Shown piece after piece: positions 10,961 to 22,495 of a stretch of DNA of 64,000 nt. The notes beneath the pieces are model-generated. The model was not told where the DNA came from and did not search any database. It saw only the letters and a list, made by a program, of their open reading frames with translations. This DNA comes from Tetraselmis striata (taxonomy: Eukaryota; Chlorophyta; Chlorodendrophyceae; Chlorodendrales; Chlorodendraceae): positions 62,001 through 126,000 of the forward strand of contig VCJN01001182.1 in NCBI GenBank assembly GCA_006384855.1, in the 5' to 3' direction. The number at the start of each line of letters is the position of its first letter. Position 1 is the first letter of the stretch. The position numbers were made by a program, and so were the translations under genes.

Positions 10961-13503
10961 GGTATTAGCTGATGTCGGGATAGCTATAGTGCCGCCCTAT
11001 GGCTAGATGGCAAACTGACCCGCTCATCTCTGACAAAAGTTGCTACAGCTAGTCACCATCATCATGAATGGTCTGAAAACCACCCCGCGCCGAGCTCTGA
11101 AATGTCATACCCCTCTCGAACTAGAAAGGCAGCAATAGCTCTGATGGGCACGATCCATTACATTGTATGTTGGCAGCCTATGAGTTACGTGTATTTGGAT
11201 AGTTGTTTCCCCTGAAATCCCCATTAGCAGCCACTCATCATTGTCTGAGATGGCCATAGCTGATACATATGCCCTGTGACATTGCCAATTTCCTGTTTTT
11301 GTAACAATATCCACCTTGCCTTGAGCTTGCTTCGATCCATGATATGAGTTGCAGGGACAGGCCTTCATGGAGTCGGCGGTATATTTGCTCAAGGCACAAA
11401 CATGTCACTTCACTGGCCAATCCTACCATATACATCACCAATTGCCATGACCGGCATAGCGCATATGCTGTTAGCGGGAACTTCTGCAGCCAGGTCACAG
11501 CGGATGTAGCTCATGCAGCCGTTGAAGCAGAGGGCGATTCAGCGGATCGGATCACTCATTCGTTATTCAGCCACCTCAGTTTTTTCACTGTGATTATTAT
11601 AACAGCTATGATACTACGCTACAGTAATCTAGCTTTAGCCATTGAGATATATGTGGGTGTTTCTGTACTCATACGACCGTCATTATCATGTAGTAACCAA
11701 CAACTCGAACCAATAAGATATTAATTGGCAGGTTGGCATACCAGCCGGTGATGCCAGGACCACAGTGACGACTCGGTCTATCTGATTGTAAGGAAACAAC
11801 CTTTACATTAAATTGGTATAATATACAGATTTTTTTGTCTTGATGTAGTCTGTGAACCGCTACAAGTCGATGGTCTGTACAAATTTCGAAACGTATCGTT
11901 CTGCCATATGCAACATCCTGTGACTGTTCATCTAGAGCGTCTGACGTTCACATGCCAGGACCCTGGAATTCCCATCTGCCAGATATCGAGATAGCCATCA
12001 TTGATGTACGGAAATTGGAAACATATCAGATGATCCATCGTCGTCGATTCCTTCTGCAATGTACCCGCACTAATAGAGAACAATATTTTATATTGTCTAT
12101 GTAATTGTGCTGGTACAAGACGACGGAAATAATATCTGAGCCTATGCGGCTGCCATCTGTCACAATCAATTAATTGTGCATTCGCTAATGGAGCGCTTTC
12201 AGTGTTATGAGAGGAAGAACTACACGGTTAAAACATTGTCTCCTTACATCGTGTTATCAATATTACCAGAAACTCAGAATTCAATTAGTCACAATTCGAC
12301 GATGGCGTGGGTGCTGTTGCAGCACACACATTTGTTTTTAAGGCGGAATAACTACAAAGCGGCGCCACAACACCCCGTCATGAGTATCAAAATGGCATAT
12401 TCGCGTTCGCCATTTCAGCCGTGTATATCGCTTTCTCGAACGTAGCTTGTCGCCGCAATTGCAAATATCAGACATCACAGTAGCGGCAAATCTAGGTTGC
12501 TCATAGCTACGCAGTTCAGTTTTGTACTCCATCACTACAGGCTCATATAAATGAAGCTCGCACAGATCTAGACGTCTTTCTGGGTCCGCCGCTGGAGCGC
12601 TCGTTTATCAATCTGCACACCTTTTTGACGTATACTAATTGTGTCATCATGTTACACGCTATACCAGCAGTGGTAGTGGCTGCTGCCGGGTCGTTGTTTT
12701 AGGCCATGGCTCTTTGCCATTCGTAGGTTTTCAAACGCATGCTGCCCGCCCTGGCTTGATTAAGCGACATAGCCCCCGTAAGTTAGTAGATGAGCCGTGC
12801 CATATAAAATGATGTGCATCTATTGTTGGCTTCTATTTCGCCCTCAGTACCACACGACTGCATAATATCAATAATAAGAAGTAGTGCTCACTTGGCGCCC
12901 ATCTTTGTGACCGAATCTCACACCATGTGGCGCTGCAGCTCACAATCCGTCTCGTGCAAGGCGCGCCGCCGCCGGAGAACATCATCGTTATCTGCGGCGG
13001 CGAATCCTGCGCGCACCCGCCGTGCGCCTGGCGATGCCAGATCGGCGCGGGCGCCAAGCAGTAAATGCAGCACGGCGACGCTTCGTTGGTATCATCACTC
13101 GCTCTGCTCATACTTGGCCAAAGCACTGACACCCGGGTCACCCTTCGCGCCAACACTGCACCTTGGGGAAGGGGAGGGGGGGGGGGTTCAGAGCCGGAAA
13201 CTACGAAATCTCCGCGTTCCCCGCTAGGGCGGGTTCTCCCTTAACCGGTTAAAACCACCGACAGACCGTACCGGTTGCACTATGGGGATAGGAAAGTCAA
13301 ATTATTGGGAAATCCCAAATTTATATCATAACCGAAAAAACTGAGTGTGGGCACAAACAACGGACAGTAGCCCATCCGATTCGGTGGGTTTCGTGAATTG
13401 GCTGTCGATCCCACGTGCTAGTAACAAAATATAACAGGTAAGGATTACTGTACTGGGCAATATCTGCTACACCAAAATCGCGATTCTTACTATGTGGGAC
13501 TGG

Positions 13504-13534
<31 letters not shown>

Positions 13535-13790
13535 CTCTCCGCCGGCCTCTGCGCGCCTTCGCGCCACTGAGAGTATCGAATGCTGACGATCCCTTGCGAG
13601 TGATCAGGAAAACAACTTCGCGTCGTCCACCCCTGGTTCACTCGATGCAAGTTGCCATACAACCGTCGTTAAAAAAGTGCACGTTATGTGGTGAGGGCAA
13701 ACCCTTTTGGTGTGTTGCCACCCGGCGGCGTACCGGCTTTCAGCAGTCGTAACCCCGCGGGACTTTGCCACCTTGCTCCGCCTCAGTCAG
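10961..13790. other. Gene-poor intergenic DNA with a poly-G tract
   Basis: About 2.8 kb, AT-rich to about 12.8 kb, with no recognisable gene. Short frames overlap on both strands at 12814-13227 and have no domain. A run of about 32 G occupies roughly 13503-13534. The last 250 bases are the upstream region of the SAP gene starting at 13791. Confidence 0.5.
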
Positions 13791-16700
13791 ATGGAGGGCG
13801 GCGGCACCCGGGTGGAGAAAGCGTTGCGTGCTGGGTCGCAGGAGCCGCACGTTGAGCCAACATGCACGTCGGAGGACAGCTCTAACAGTGGCGCGGGCAG
13901 CACTGAGGCGCGTCGTGTACGGCATTCCGTGGGTGCGATGCCGCTGTATGGTGCCGCGACGTGTACGGAGCTGCGGGAGGAGCTTCGCCGCCGGGGGCTG
14001 CGCGTCTCTGGGTGGGTGGCGCGGCGCAGCCTCCCTTCGCACCCCGCACGACGGATGCCAGCCGACATCCACGATGATCACACGCATCGTTGCCGGCACA
14101 AATAAATGACACTGCCTATCATATACAACTCACTGCACCATTAGCGGCTAAAGCAATTGTTCTTCTGTCACTTAACATGCCCTGGTCGGGTCGGCTGGTC
14201 GCTCAGCTGTGCTTCACAGTACTTGAGCCGGTCAGAGCCCATCCGGGTTCGGCTGCAGCCTGCCTCCCGTCTGACAGCCATTGTGGGCACCTGACGGCGC
14301 TGCACAGAGTCAAGGCCGCTCTGATCGCGCGGCTGCAAGAGGCCGACGCGGTGCAGGAGCCGTCGCCGACACCGTTTGGAGGTGTGTCACCCGCTGCAGT
14401 GCCCCCCTAGCCCCCGGAGCATGTGGGCATAGCTCGGCTGCATAGGCCAGAGTGGATACCTCGTGCTGGCTGAGTGAGCTGGGGGAACATCAAGCTAGGC
14501 AGGCATGCAGGATGGGGTCGCGGGGCGGCGTGGGTGCCAGCACCGGCGGGGGCGGGGTTGCGATGCTTCGCATCGGCAGGGGTAGCAGCCGCAGTAGATG
14601 GGGAGGGACCTGACCAGACGGAAGTATGCGGTGAGAGGACCAGATGCCAATGTAGCTCTGCGGAGGGCTGGATTTTGACAGGCACACATTGGGAGGGCCA
14701 TGTGTTGCCCAGATGCAGGAGCCCCCAGTGGCGGTGCCTCGTAAAGCGGTTGGTCCTACTCCGAAGCGGAGTAAGGATGCGGCGGGGTCGGCAAGGGATG
14801 TGCATAATTCCGCAATTGTCTCCGCTGTGTGCGGCGACAGTGCGGTCTCCGCCATGCGCACCGCACAGCTGAAGCCGCCTGCTGCTGCTTTGCCGACCAG
14901 AGGCGCGGTCATCAGGCGAGCACTGCGCCGCGCCAGGAAGCGCTGGCCGGGCCGCTGGGACCCCCAGCCAGCCTCAACCCCGCCAGCGCCGCTCCGCTAC
15001 TGCCGCCGCGACTGGCGCGCCCGGAAGCCCCAACCTGTCGCCGCAGCCTCCGCAGCCGCCGAGGCCAGCCGGGCAGCCAAACGGCGGCCAGTCCTGCCGC
15101 AGGCGGCGTCTGCTGTGCGGCTTGGCGCTCGCGGCTGCTCTGCTCCTGCTGCCGCTGCTGATACAGGCGCTAGGGAGGGGCCGGCTGGGGCGCCGCGCTG
15201 CGCGGCCGGGCTGCGCCTCCGCCATGGATGAGCGCGTCTGGCAGGAGGAGCTGCTGCCGCGGGGATCGCAGCTCGCGGTGGAGTGGCTGGAGCTGCTGCC
15301 GCTGCTGACCGCCCAGACGGGGCAGGATGCCAGCAAGGCACCCCCCCCCCCCCCCCCCTGCCCTGTGGCTGCTGATCTCCCTCCTCCCGTTTGCCACGAG
15401 TAATACGGCGGAACAACACAATCATCGTAGAGCAGCACTTCATTTGGGTCAAATCGCGTAGCTACACCCGTGTTTAGGCATATGGGAGTATACCAGTCGC
15501 TGCGTGGGTTTGTAGGGTATTGCGCGCTACATAGCCCTTGGGAATTGCGCGATTACTGTGCGAGGTAGGCACTGCCGCCTCGCTTGCCACACCGCTTCCT
15601 GAGGACACACCGTGGTGGCTGCGGTGTTATGGCGGTATCACAAATACGATGAGATACTTGACTGAGTGTGGGCATCAGTGTCCTGCCCCCGTGGTCCGTG
15701 AGATAACTACCCGTGGCCTTTGACCGCGTTCCTGGAACATAAATTGGTTTTGCACCTTTGAGTCACATATTATGTGAGTTCTTCGTGGTGTATTCTGATA
15801 TGTTTCCAGATTATTATAGAGCTAACCAGGATAGAAAAACGGCGGTGAATTTTGCCCCACGGGTTGAAATTGCGACCCGTGGCCTACGTTATGATCCCGT
15901 GACCCGGTGACTATCTTCAAGCCGGCTCTTCACCGCCCAAACTAGACTTTTGTGTCACCTCCCGCGCGCAAACCCTGAGGAATACTGAGCTGACTTGAGC
16001 GGTGCGCTACGCTTTGCGAGGACTTTATTACTACTTTTCTTATCCTGGGTGTACTCCATAGTCTTTCTGTTTCTTGCCCGCCGGGGGGAAGGGGGGGAAG
16101 TGTCAACCACCATGTCATGTACGGGTGCCGGCGCGGTCCTAAGAACACTGCGCATAGGGACCCGCTCATCCTGCCGGAGGTCAAATATAGACGAAACTGT
16201 CGAGTTGTTCCAGGATAAGGAAAACCAGTCCTCGTAAAGCGTAGCGCACAGTTCAAATAAGCTCAGTTTCCTCGGGGTTTGTGAGGTGACACAAAGGTCT
16301 AGTTTGGGCGGTGAACATCTGTCTTGAAGATATTCACCGGGTCTATTAGGCTACGGGCCATAATTTTGGCCTGTATGGGGCAAAAATCGTCCGCATTTTT
16401 CTATCCTGGAACAACTCTATAGTGGAACTATAGCGGATGTTCTTATAGGTTGCGGATGCAGACCCAAGGTTAGGCATATTAGGATACGGGTTCTCATAGG
16501 TGCGCCGGGACCCAACGCCTCCTGGGTACAGCGTTAAGCGAAATTACACGTGTGCACCGCGGACAATTGCGTTCAGGGCGTTTCACAGACCACGCCGCAG
16601 TGCCACTTGACGCGCTGAGACCTGGGCCGCAGTCGTTTTACGCTGGGTGTAGGGCGGTCCGCCTGCATGGTGCGTCCCTCCCACTCACGGGAATGCCCGT

Positions 16701-18886
16701 GGCCATCCCTGTCACAGGCGGCCACGCTCCTGCTGGCGGCGCAATCGCACCGCTCCGCCACCGCCGCTGCCGGCGCGGTGCTGCGTGCGTTCCCGGTCTG
16801 CCGCCAAAAGTGCGCGCTGCTGCTGCAGGTGCGCCCGCCCGCCCCCACATAGACGCCGCTCCCTGCTGTTGGACACACGCGCGCGCGCAGACGCGGCGCA
16901 CTGACAGCGCGAGCCTCCCGCCCAGGGCCTTGACTACCGCACAGGGCAGCCCGAGGCAGCGGGCAGGATGCAGGCCGCGCTCGTGGCCTTCCTGCAGCGC
17001 TGCCCACAGGTAGCAGCCCCCCCCCCCCCCCCCCCCCCGGGCGGCATGTAGCCCTCCCGCAGCTCCTGCTTGGGCGTTGCGGCGCGCTGACTCTCCGTGC
17101 TGCGCAGGGGCTGGTGGTGATGGACGGGCTGGACCTCGTCGATCTGCGGTGAGCGGGCCGCTCCCACTGCCCATCCCGCTCTCCCGTGCCCCCCCTGTGC
17201 CCCCTTGCATTTGCGACCCTGTATCTCAACCTTAGTGAATCTAGGGTGGAGACGTCTCGCCACCATGGGCACCATGCCCCTTTGCCGCAAGAACCCCCCC
17301 CCCCCCCCCTGCCCTCCCTTCCTTGCCCGGAGAGGAAAGCCATGCTTTTTTCTCCGCCCCGCGCGGGACAGGATTGGCAACAGTGAATCCCTGGCAGCGT
17401 CTCAACGACGGCCGTTTAGGCAGCGATCCAGTGACGGAAAGCCCTGGGTAGGCGACGCTCCGTTAAACAGTCATCAAGACTGAGGCATTCCGCAAGACTA
17501 ATTAGCGGCCAGTGACGGAATTCTCAACAACGTTGGTTCGCCGTCCAAAACACTGCCATCAACATACCCGGCACTGACCATGAAGGGACAGCAATGATGC
17601 GCCCGTGAGCTTGCGCCCGGTGCTGACGGTCCCCCCCTCCCCCTGTCGACTTGCCCCAGGGCGATGCCGGTACTGTTCGCTGCGCTGTCTGAGCAGGGCC
17701 AGTTCGCGCACAACGGCGTCACCGTCCTGGCGTCCAGGGCGCTGTTTGTCTTCACTGCGGTGCTGGCCGGCGTTGACAGGCTGGAAACAGAGGTGCCGGC
17801 TCCCCATGTCCCCACCTCCCCCCCCCCCCCCTCCGCTCTCTCCCCCCCCCCCAACCTCCCTCTCCCCCCCCCCCCCCCTCCTCTCTCCCTCCCCCCTCCC
17901 CCCCCCCCACCTCCCTCCCTCTCTCTCTCTCCTACCTCCCCTCTCTCTCTCTCTCTCCTACCTCCCCCCTCTCTCTCTCTCTCCTACCTCCCCCCTCTCT
18001 CTCTCTCTCTCCTCCCCCCTCCTCTCTCTCTCTCTCTCCTCCGCCACCTCCCCCCCCCTCCCCCCCTCCCCTCTCTCTCTCTCTGCCCCCCAATCAGCAC
18101 CACCCCTGCCCGCTGGAGCAGTCAATGACATGACATGATATCAATGGCTGACGGCGATTACAGCCCCGCCGGCACCGTTCCCACTAGTTTTGATGTTCCT
18201 CAGCAGTTTCGCAGTTGCGCCTCGTAGTTGCGCCCGGTCGCAGCTCCCACTCGCAGCTGCACGCCGCACCTCCGACGCCCACACGCCACCCGCCCACCGG
18301 TGCCGGCGCACCGATCAGAACCCTCGGGCGATGAGCTTCAGATTGGGCTTGCATGCAACCCATGAAGACATTAGCTAGAGTGCCGCTGTAGTTTCTTCTG
18401 CATTTGGCCTCTGATAGGCGGGTTAAGTCCTCATTCGCAGTGTTGTTACTACCGCGCCGGCACCCGGACATGCCTAGCGCTGGTGGTGCATCCGCATGTC
18501 CGCGATGCGCGCTGCAGCCGGTGCAGTGGCACGGTGCGTGAGCTCACGACCGCGGGGGCGAACGCCGGCGCCGCAGGGGGATCTGTACGGCGTGGAGCGC
18601 GCCGTGAAGGGCGCGCTGGTGGAGCACTTCATGGCGGCGCCCACCCGGGCGGGCGTGGGGTGCGGTGCTGAGGGCGCTGAGGTCGGCGGGCTGGCGCTCG
18701 AGTGCATCTCGCGGCAGAAGACGCTGATGGCGCTCCGCCGGTGCGTGCCAGAGACAGCTCTGCCCCCCCCCCCTCCCCCCCTCTCCCCTTCTCCTACCCA
18801 CACAGGACAATTTTGACAGGCAGGCGCCCCACCGCGTGTGCCCCGCCCACAGGCGCTTTGACATGGCGGCCACCGTGCGCGGCTGA
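13791..18886 (+). CDS. SAP domain / one TM helix / LAP1-like luminal domain protein
   Basis: Supported exons: 13791-14011, 14308-14383, from 14719 (frame change not resolved around 14.8-15.0 kb), to 15337, 16718-16828, 16926-17009, 17108-17148, 17660-17792, 18577-18740 and 18853-18886. From 15337 on every phase is consistent. Parts in order: a SAP motif split by intron 1 (ELREELRRRGL...KAALIARL); a Pro/Arg-rich linker; RRRR followed by a 20-residue Leu/Ala helix (about 15116-15172); then a helical alpha/beta domain with VVMDGLDLVDL (Walker-B-like position), MPVLFAALSEQGQF and DLYGVERAVKGAL. This architecture matches LAP1/LULL1, type II nuclear-envelope/ER proteins whose luminal AAA-like domain activates torsins. 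Basic residues before the helix fit a nucleoplasmic N-terminus and luminal C-terminus. The intron after 15337 uses a GC donor. Whether both halves form one gene is inferred from phase and architecture. Confidence 0.6.
15827..16410. mobile_element. Inverted-repeat (MITE/foldback) element in an intron
   Basis: Two arms of about 200 bp, roughly 15827-16034 and 16215-16410, are imperfect reverse complements; the outer ends pair as CCAGGATAGAAAAA with TTTTTCTATCCTGG. The arms are separated by about 180 bp. There is no transposase, so it resembles a non-autonomous DNA element. A target-site duplication is not clear. It lies in the intron between the transmembrane exon and the luminal domain of the SAP gene. 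Confidence 0.75.
17815..18095. repeat. Polypyrimidine C/CT low-complexity tract
   Basis: About 280 bp almost purely C and T: runs of C and blocks of CTCTCT, with a repeating CTCCTACCTCCC unit. It lies about 20 nt inside the intron that follows the exon ending at 17792. Confidence 0.9.
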
Positions 18887-19534
18887 GAGAGGAGACATCT
18901 GTCAGGTCGCTGGGCTGGGGGCACGCGGATGGCCTCCGTCGCCCGCGGCATGAAGAAACTATTGGCTGATGCGCAGGCGGCGGCGCTCACATCTTGCGAC
19001 GCCATGCCATGTCAGAGCAGAAGGGGGCCCGGGGGGGGGGGGGGGGGTCTGCGGCTGCTGGGTGAGCACACGGGCAGAGGGCATCCTCGCAGTAGACGCT
19101 GTTGCGTGCTGAACACCGGCCAAATTGGCCCATCATCGCAAGTGTGACGCCACGCTCTGTCTTGCGGGCGGCTCAAACTCTAAGAGCGGAATGTGAAATG
19201 ATCACCTGTGCTAGTAAAAGCGACACTTTACCTCAATCATGAGCTAAATATACACTGCTCCAAAAAGGAGCCACCAGCCAGATGAGAACCAGGAACCAAC
19301 GAGGCGAGAACCCAACCACCAATCAGCCGAGCTCGTCGTCCAGCCACGAGGCAGTGCTCCCCCCAGAGCCCATAGAGGCTAAGGGTGACTGGATCCCACG
19401 GAGCTCAGGAGGGCGCCCCATGGTACGTTGGGCAGTAGCGGAGATGTGCTGCAGCTGAACCGAGCGCGCATGAGCCACATGCCGACGGAGCTCAGCGGGG
19501 GACTCAGTCACGAAACGTTTTGGAATTTCTTGCA

Positions 19535-21790
19535 ACTTTATTCCCGAGCTAACCAAGCCAGCTGTCTTACGGCCAGACTGCACGTCCCCGCTAGGGTAGG
19601 CACTGCCCCTAACGGTAGCGTGCAGTCCTCTGAAGTCCCTATTCGTACGGGCGTGCTACCCCTCTCCTATGTCGCAGTACAACGGTACTAATCATCGGCA
19701 ATCGCACGAGTACACGTTTAGTAATTACTACGGAGGTGATATCGAAAAAGGTGCCGATCGGACTTGAATGGATGTCATCATTTGATATTGTAGAGCTTGT
19801 ATTCCGGTCTAAACTGGGCTGAGGACCACACCACAGGACTGTAAGAGGTACTGTCCCAACACCCCTTCTGGTTCCGAGGAGAGGGAGGACAGGAAAGTGT
19901 GCCTGGGTAGAGATCCAAGTCCGATCGGCACCTTTTTCGAGCTTGATATCTCAACATGGTTTCGGAGCCTAGGTGGCGAGCCTGTATGGCAAGAGACCGG
20001 GGTCTCGCTTGTAGCATTTCAAGAATTCATGGGTTCTCCTTCTTTCGCTACTTCCGGTGTAAGTCCGATTCGTAGCTTCCGGTGATGCGATCATCAATTC
20101 CCAAGATTCTCCTGCATCAAGGCTCAAGTGCGGATGACTTCGGCTCCTGTGGCTCAGATCCTTGGATCCCTACCCAGACTTTCCGGTCCTGCCTCTCCTC
20201 GGAACCAGAAGGGGTGTTGGAGAGTACCTCGTGCAGTCCTGTGGTGTGGCCCGGTTCAGACCGGTATACAAGCTCTACAATATCGAATGATGACATCCAA
20301 GTCCGATCGGCACCTTTTTCGAGCTTGATATCTCAACACGCATACAAGGGCGCCAGCCTGTACGGGGCCCCCGTTCCCCCCCTGGATTATTCTGGCCGGG
20401 GCACGGGTGTGCACAACGCTCGTCCGTAGATACACGCGACCACGTCAGTCACGTAGTTCCGCATCAGACCAGCAACCGGGAAGGCCCTCATTCGCCACGA
20501 TGACATGGATCATCCAGGGGGTGATGCATTGGCGGCAATGAGCACCGCGAAGGCAATGACCATGCGCCCGCGGAGCGCCTATCACGCCTTCGAGTGTGTT
20601 GTACTGTTGTCCGCAGTGCGGCGTGTTTTGTCCGCAAGATCGTGACAGTCTGTGGAACATAATTACAAGGCAGTTGCCGAGTAGGGGCATGCCGTGTGAG
20701 CTTTAGCGATGAGTGAGGATAAAGTTTGCAGCGCTGATCTGCCAAGCTGGCGTCAGGGGCACAGCAGGCGAGGGTCGTGGACGGTCATCGCGAGGCGAGG
20801 GACAGCAGCATGCTGTAGTGGGGATTCAGAGAGGGGGTGCTCATGAAGGCGCAACGGCGCGAGGCAGTATGAATTGAGATTGAAATGTGATGCGACTTTG
20901 CTCCCGGGCGAACCCGGCCAGCTGTCTTTCGACCCGACTACACGAACCCAAATAGGGTTGGCTGCGCTCGTAGCATGAGTGGCAGTACTGGTTGTGTACC
21001 AGGAGCCGCCCCGGTTGCACTGTGTGTCAGGCAACGCTGCGAAAGTGCGGGCGCCTACGCACCTGTGGGAATCCGTGTTACAAGCTGGGATTGTTAGCAG
21101 CCCATGGAAACATTTGCCATCGTTTCGCTGTAGTGTTGTCTGACTTCGACCTCTGATAGGCAGGGTGGCTATTTATCCACAGCGTCCTTACTGTTACTGC
21201 ATCTATCACCTGGCCTTCAGAGGACTGCAATGCTACCAGTCGCCGGCCCTATTGACGACGTGTCAGACCGGAGAGATGCTCTGTGTGATGCACATGTGAC
21301 AGGAGACTACGAAGTTCTGGTGGAAACAAGAAAGTGGTTTCAAGAAGCTAGTGCCCCTGATGATTATAGACTCATCACCGGCAGGTGGAGTTCTAGCAGG
21401 CCCCATCAGTGTGTGCTTGTCTTTTTAATACTTTTTAACTGTATGAGAGCCAACTGCCAGGGCTGTTGCTCAGTCGCTAACGAGTCTCTGGTCGTTAGAA
21501 TCGATAACTGGAAGATCTGCATTCTGGGCAGACGTGGCATTATCATTATATTGTGGTGGATATTCACCGGCGCTGACCGGTGAGTCGCTGCGACTGTTCA
21601 GCCTTTGAATAGACAGGGATATGTAGCGCCGCTATTTAATATGCACAAAGTACTATGTGGTGTGATTTAATACACTCGTACAGAATATTCTGCAGTTGTT
21701 TCAACACCTATGCTGGCCGTTCATGTAGTCGGGCCGTCACACGCCACGGCTGGCCAGGATCGCCCGGGAACAAAAAAGTTGAAAGAAAAT
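19535..21790. repeat. Three dispersed copies of a roughly 70-bp repeat
   Basis: Related sequences at about 19538-19605 (+), 20896-20965 (+) and 21715-21785 (inverted) share a GTTCCCGGGCGA-like start, a GGCCAGC core and GACCCGACTACA-like end. Identity is moderate. They could be ends of a larger repeat or a short non-autonomous element; the limits are not defined here. Confidence 0.4.
19738..20340. repeat. Two inverted copies of a short TIR element
   Basis: A roughly 218-bp unit (19738-19955) ends in about 40-bp inverted repeats containing GTGCCGATCGGACTTG. A second copy in the opposite direction spans about 20160-20338 and keeps one complete end. The interiors match, including a CCCCTTCTGGTTCCGAGGAGAG segment allowing for strand. 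This fits a non-autonomous DNA transposon family present twice. Confidence 0.7.
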
Positions 21791-22377
21791 TCCAGTTCCT
21801 GTGCCAGCAGCACCAGTACCGTATGGGTTTAGCACAATGGGCCGGTTCGCAGCTCGTGCAAGTAGGCACGGCGCCACGGCAACGCAGAGCCGTGTAGCAC
21901 GCATGTCCGGTAACACATGCGCACGCTGACCGCGGTGCCTGTCAGCACGTGGCAACCTTTTCGCCGGGACAGTCGCTGCATTAGCTGTCGGTGCACTTGC
22001 TACAGCCGTCGCTCGCATCAGCCCTCCAGGGTGGAATGAAAGCCCGGGGGGGGGGGGGGGGGGGGGGGATCTCTCAGCGTTACTGAGACTACCGCGAACA
22101 GCTGCAGTGAGAAGCGCCCAGGAGGCCCCGGGACCATGCTTGGAGAGTAGCAACGGGCACAAAAGCTGTTACAAATGTGAAGTTGGTATGCGAATCCCCC
22201 CTCTCCCGGCCTTCAAGTCCCTATCTAAGGGGAGGGGCCCGGGGTGTGTGTGTGTGGGGGGGGGGGGGGGGGGGGGGTTTGAGGCGGCGAAAGTTGTTGT
22301 CTTGAACACCCGTGATGGCTCCCCAGAACTTGCTGGGCGAGGGCGCAATCGCGCGGGGCGGAATGTCAAAATCTGAA

Positions 22378-22382
22378 TTACA
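22378..22382 (-). terminator. Poly(A) signal TGTAA of HCF136
   Basis: On the minus strand TGTAA occurs about 115 nt after the HCF136 stop codon (22496-22498), a suitable distance for green-algal polyadenylation. Confidence 0.4.
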
Positions 22383-22495
22383 CCGGCGGCAGGGACAGCC
22401 TCCAACCCCCCCGCCCGCCGCCACCCCAACGGCCCAGCCGCAGTGCCCAGAGGCACCGTAGCGGCTGCCGCGCTCGCGGACGACGCGCCGCCGCC

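Larger units (their letters stand above)
18887..22495. other. Intergenic repeat-rich spacer
   Basis: About 3.6 kb between the SAP gene and the end of HCF136. It holds an inverted-repeat pair at 19738-20340, three related copies of a roughly 70-bp sequence (near 19540, 20900 and, inverted, 21745) and poly-G runs near 19030, 22048 and 22257. The frame at 21230-21583 (117 residues) has no domain and is not called. Sequence just below 22495 is the 3' flank of HCF136. Confidence 0.55.
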
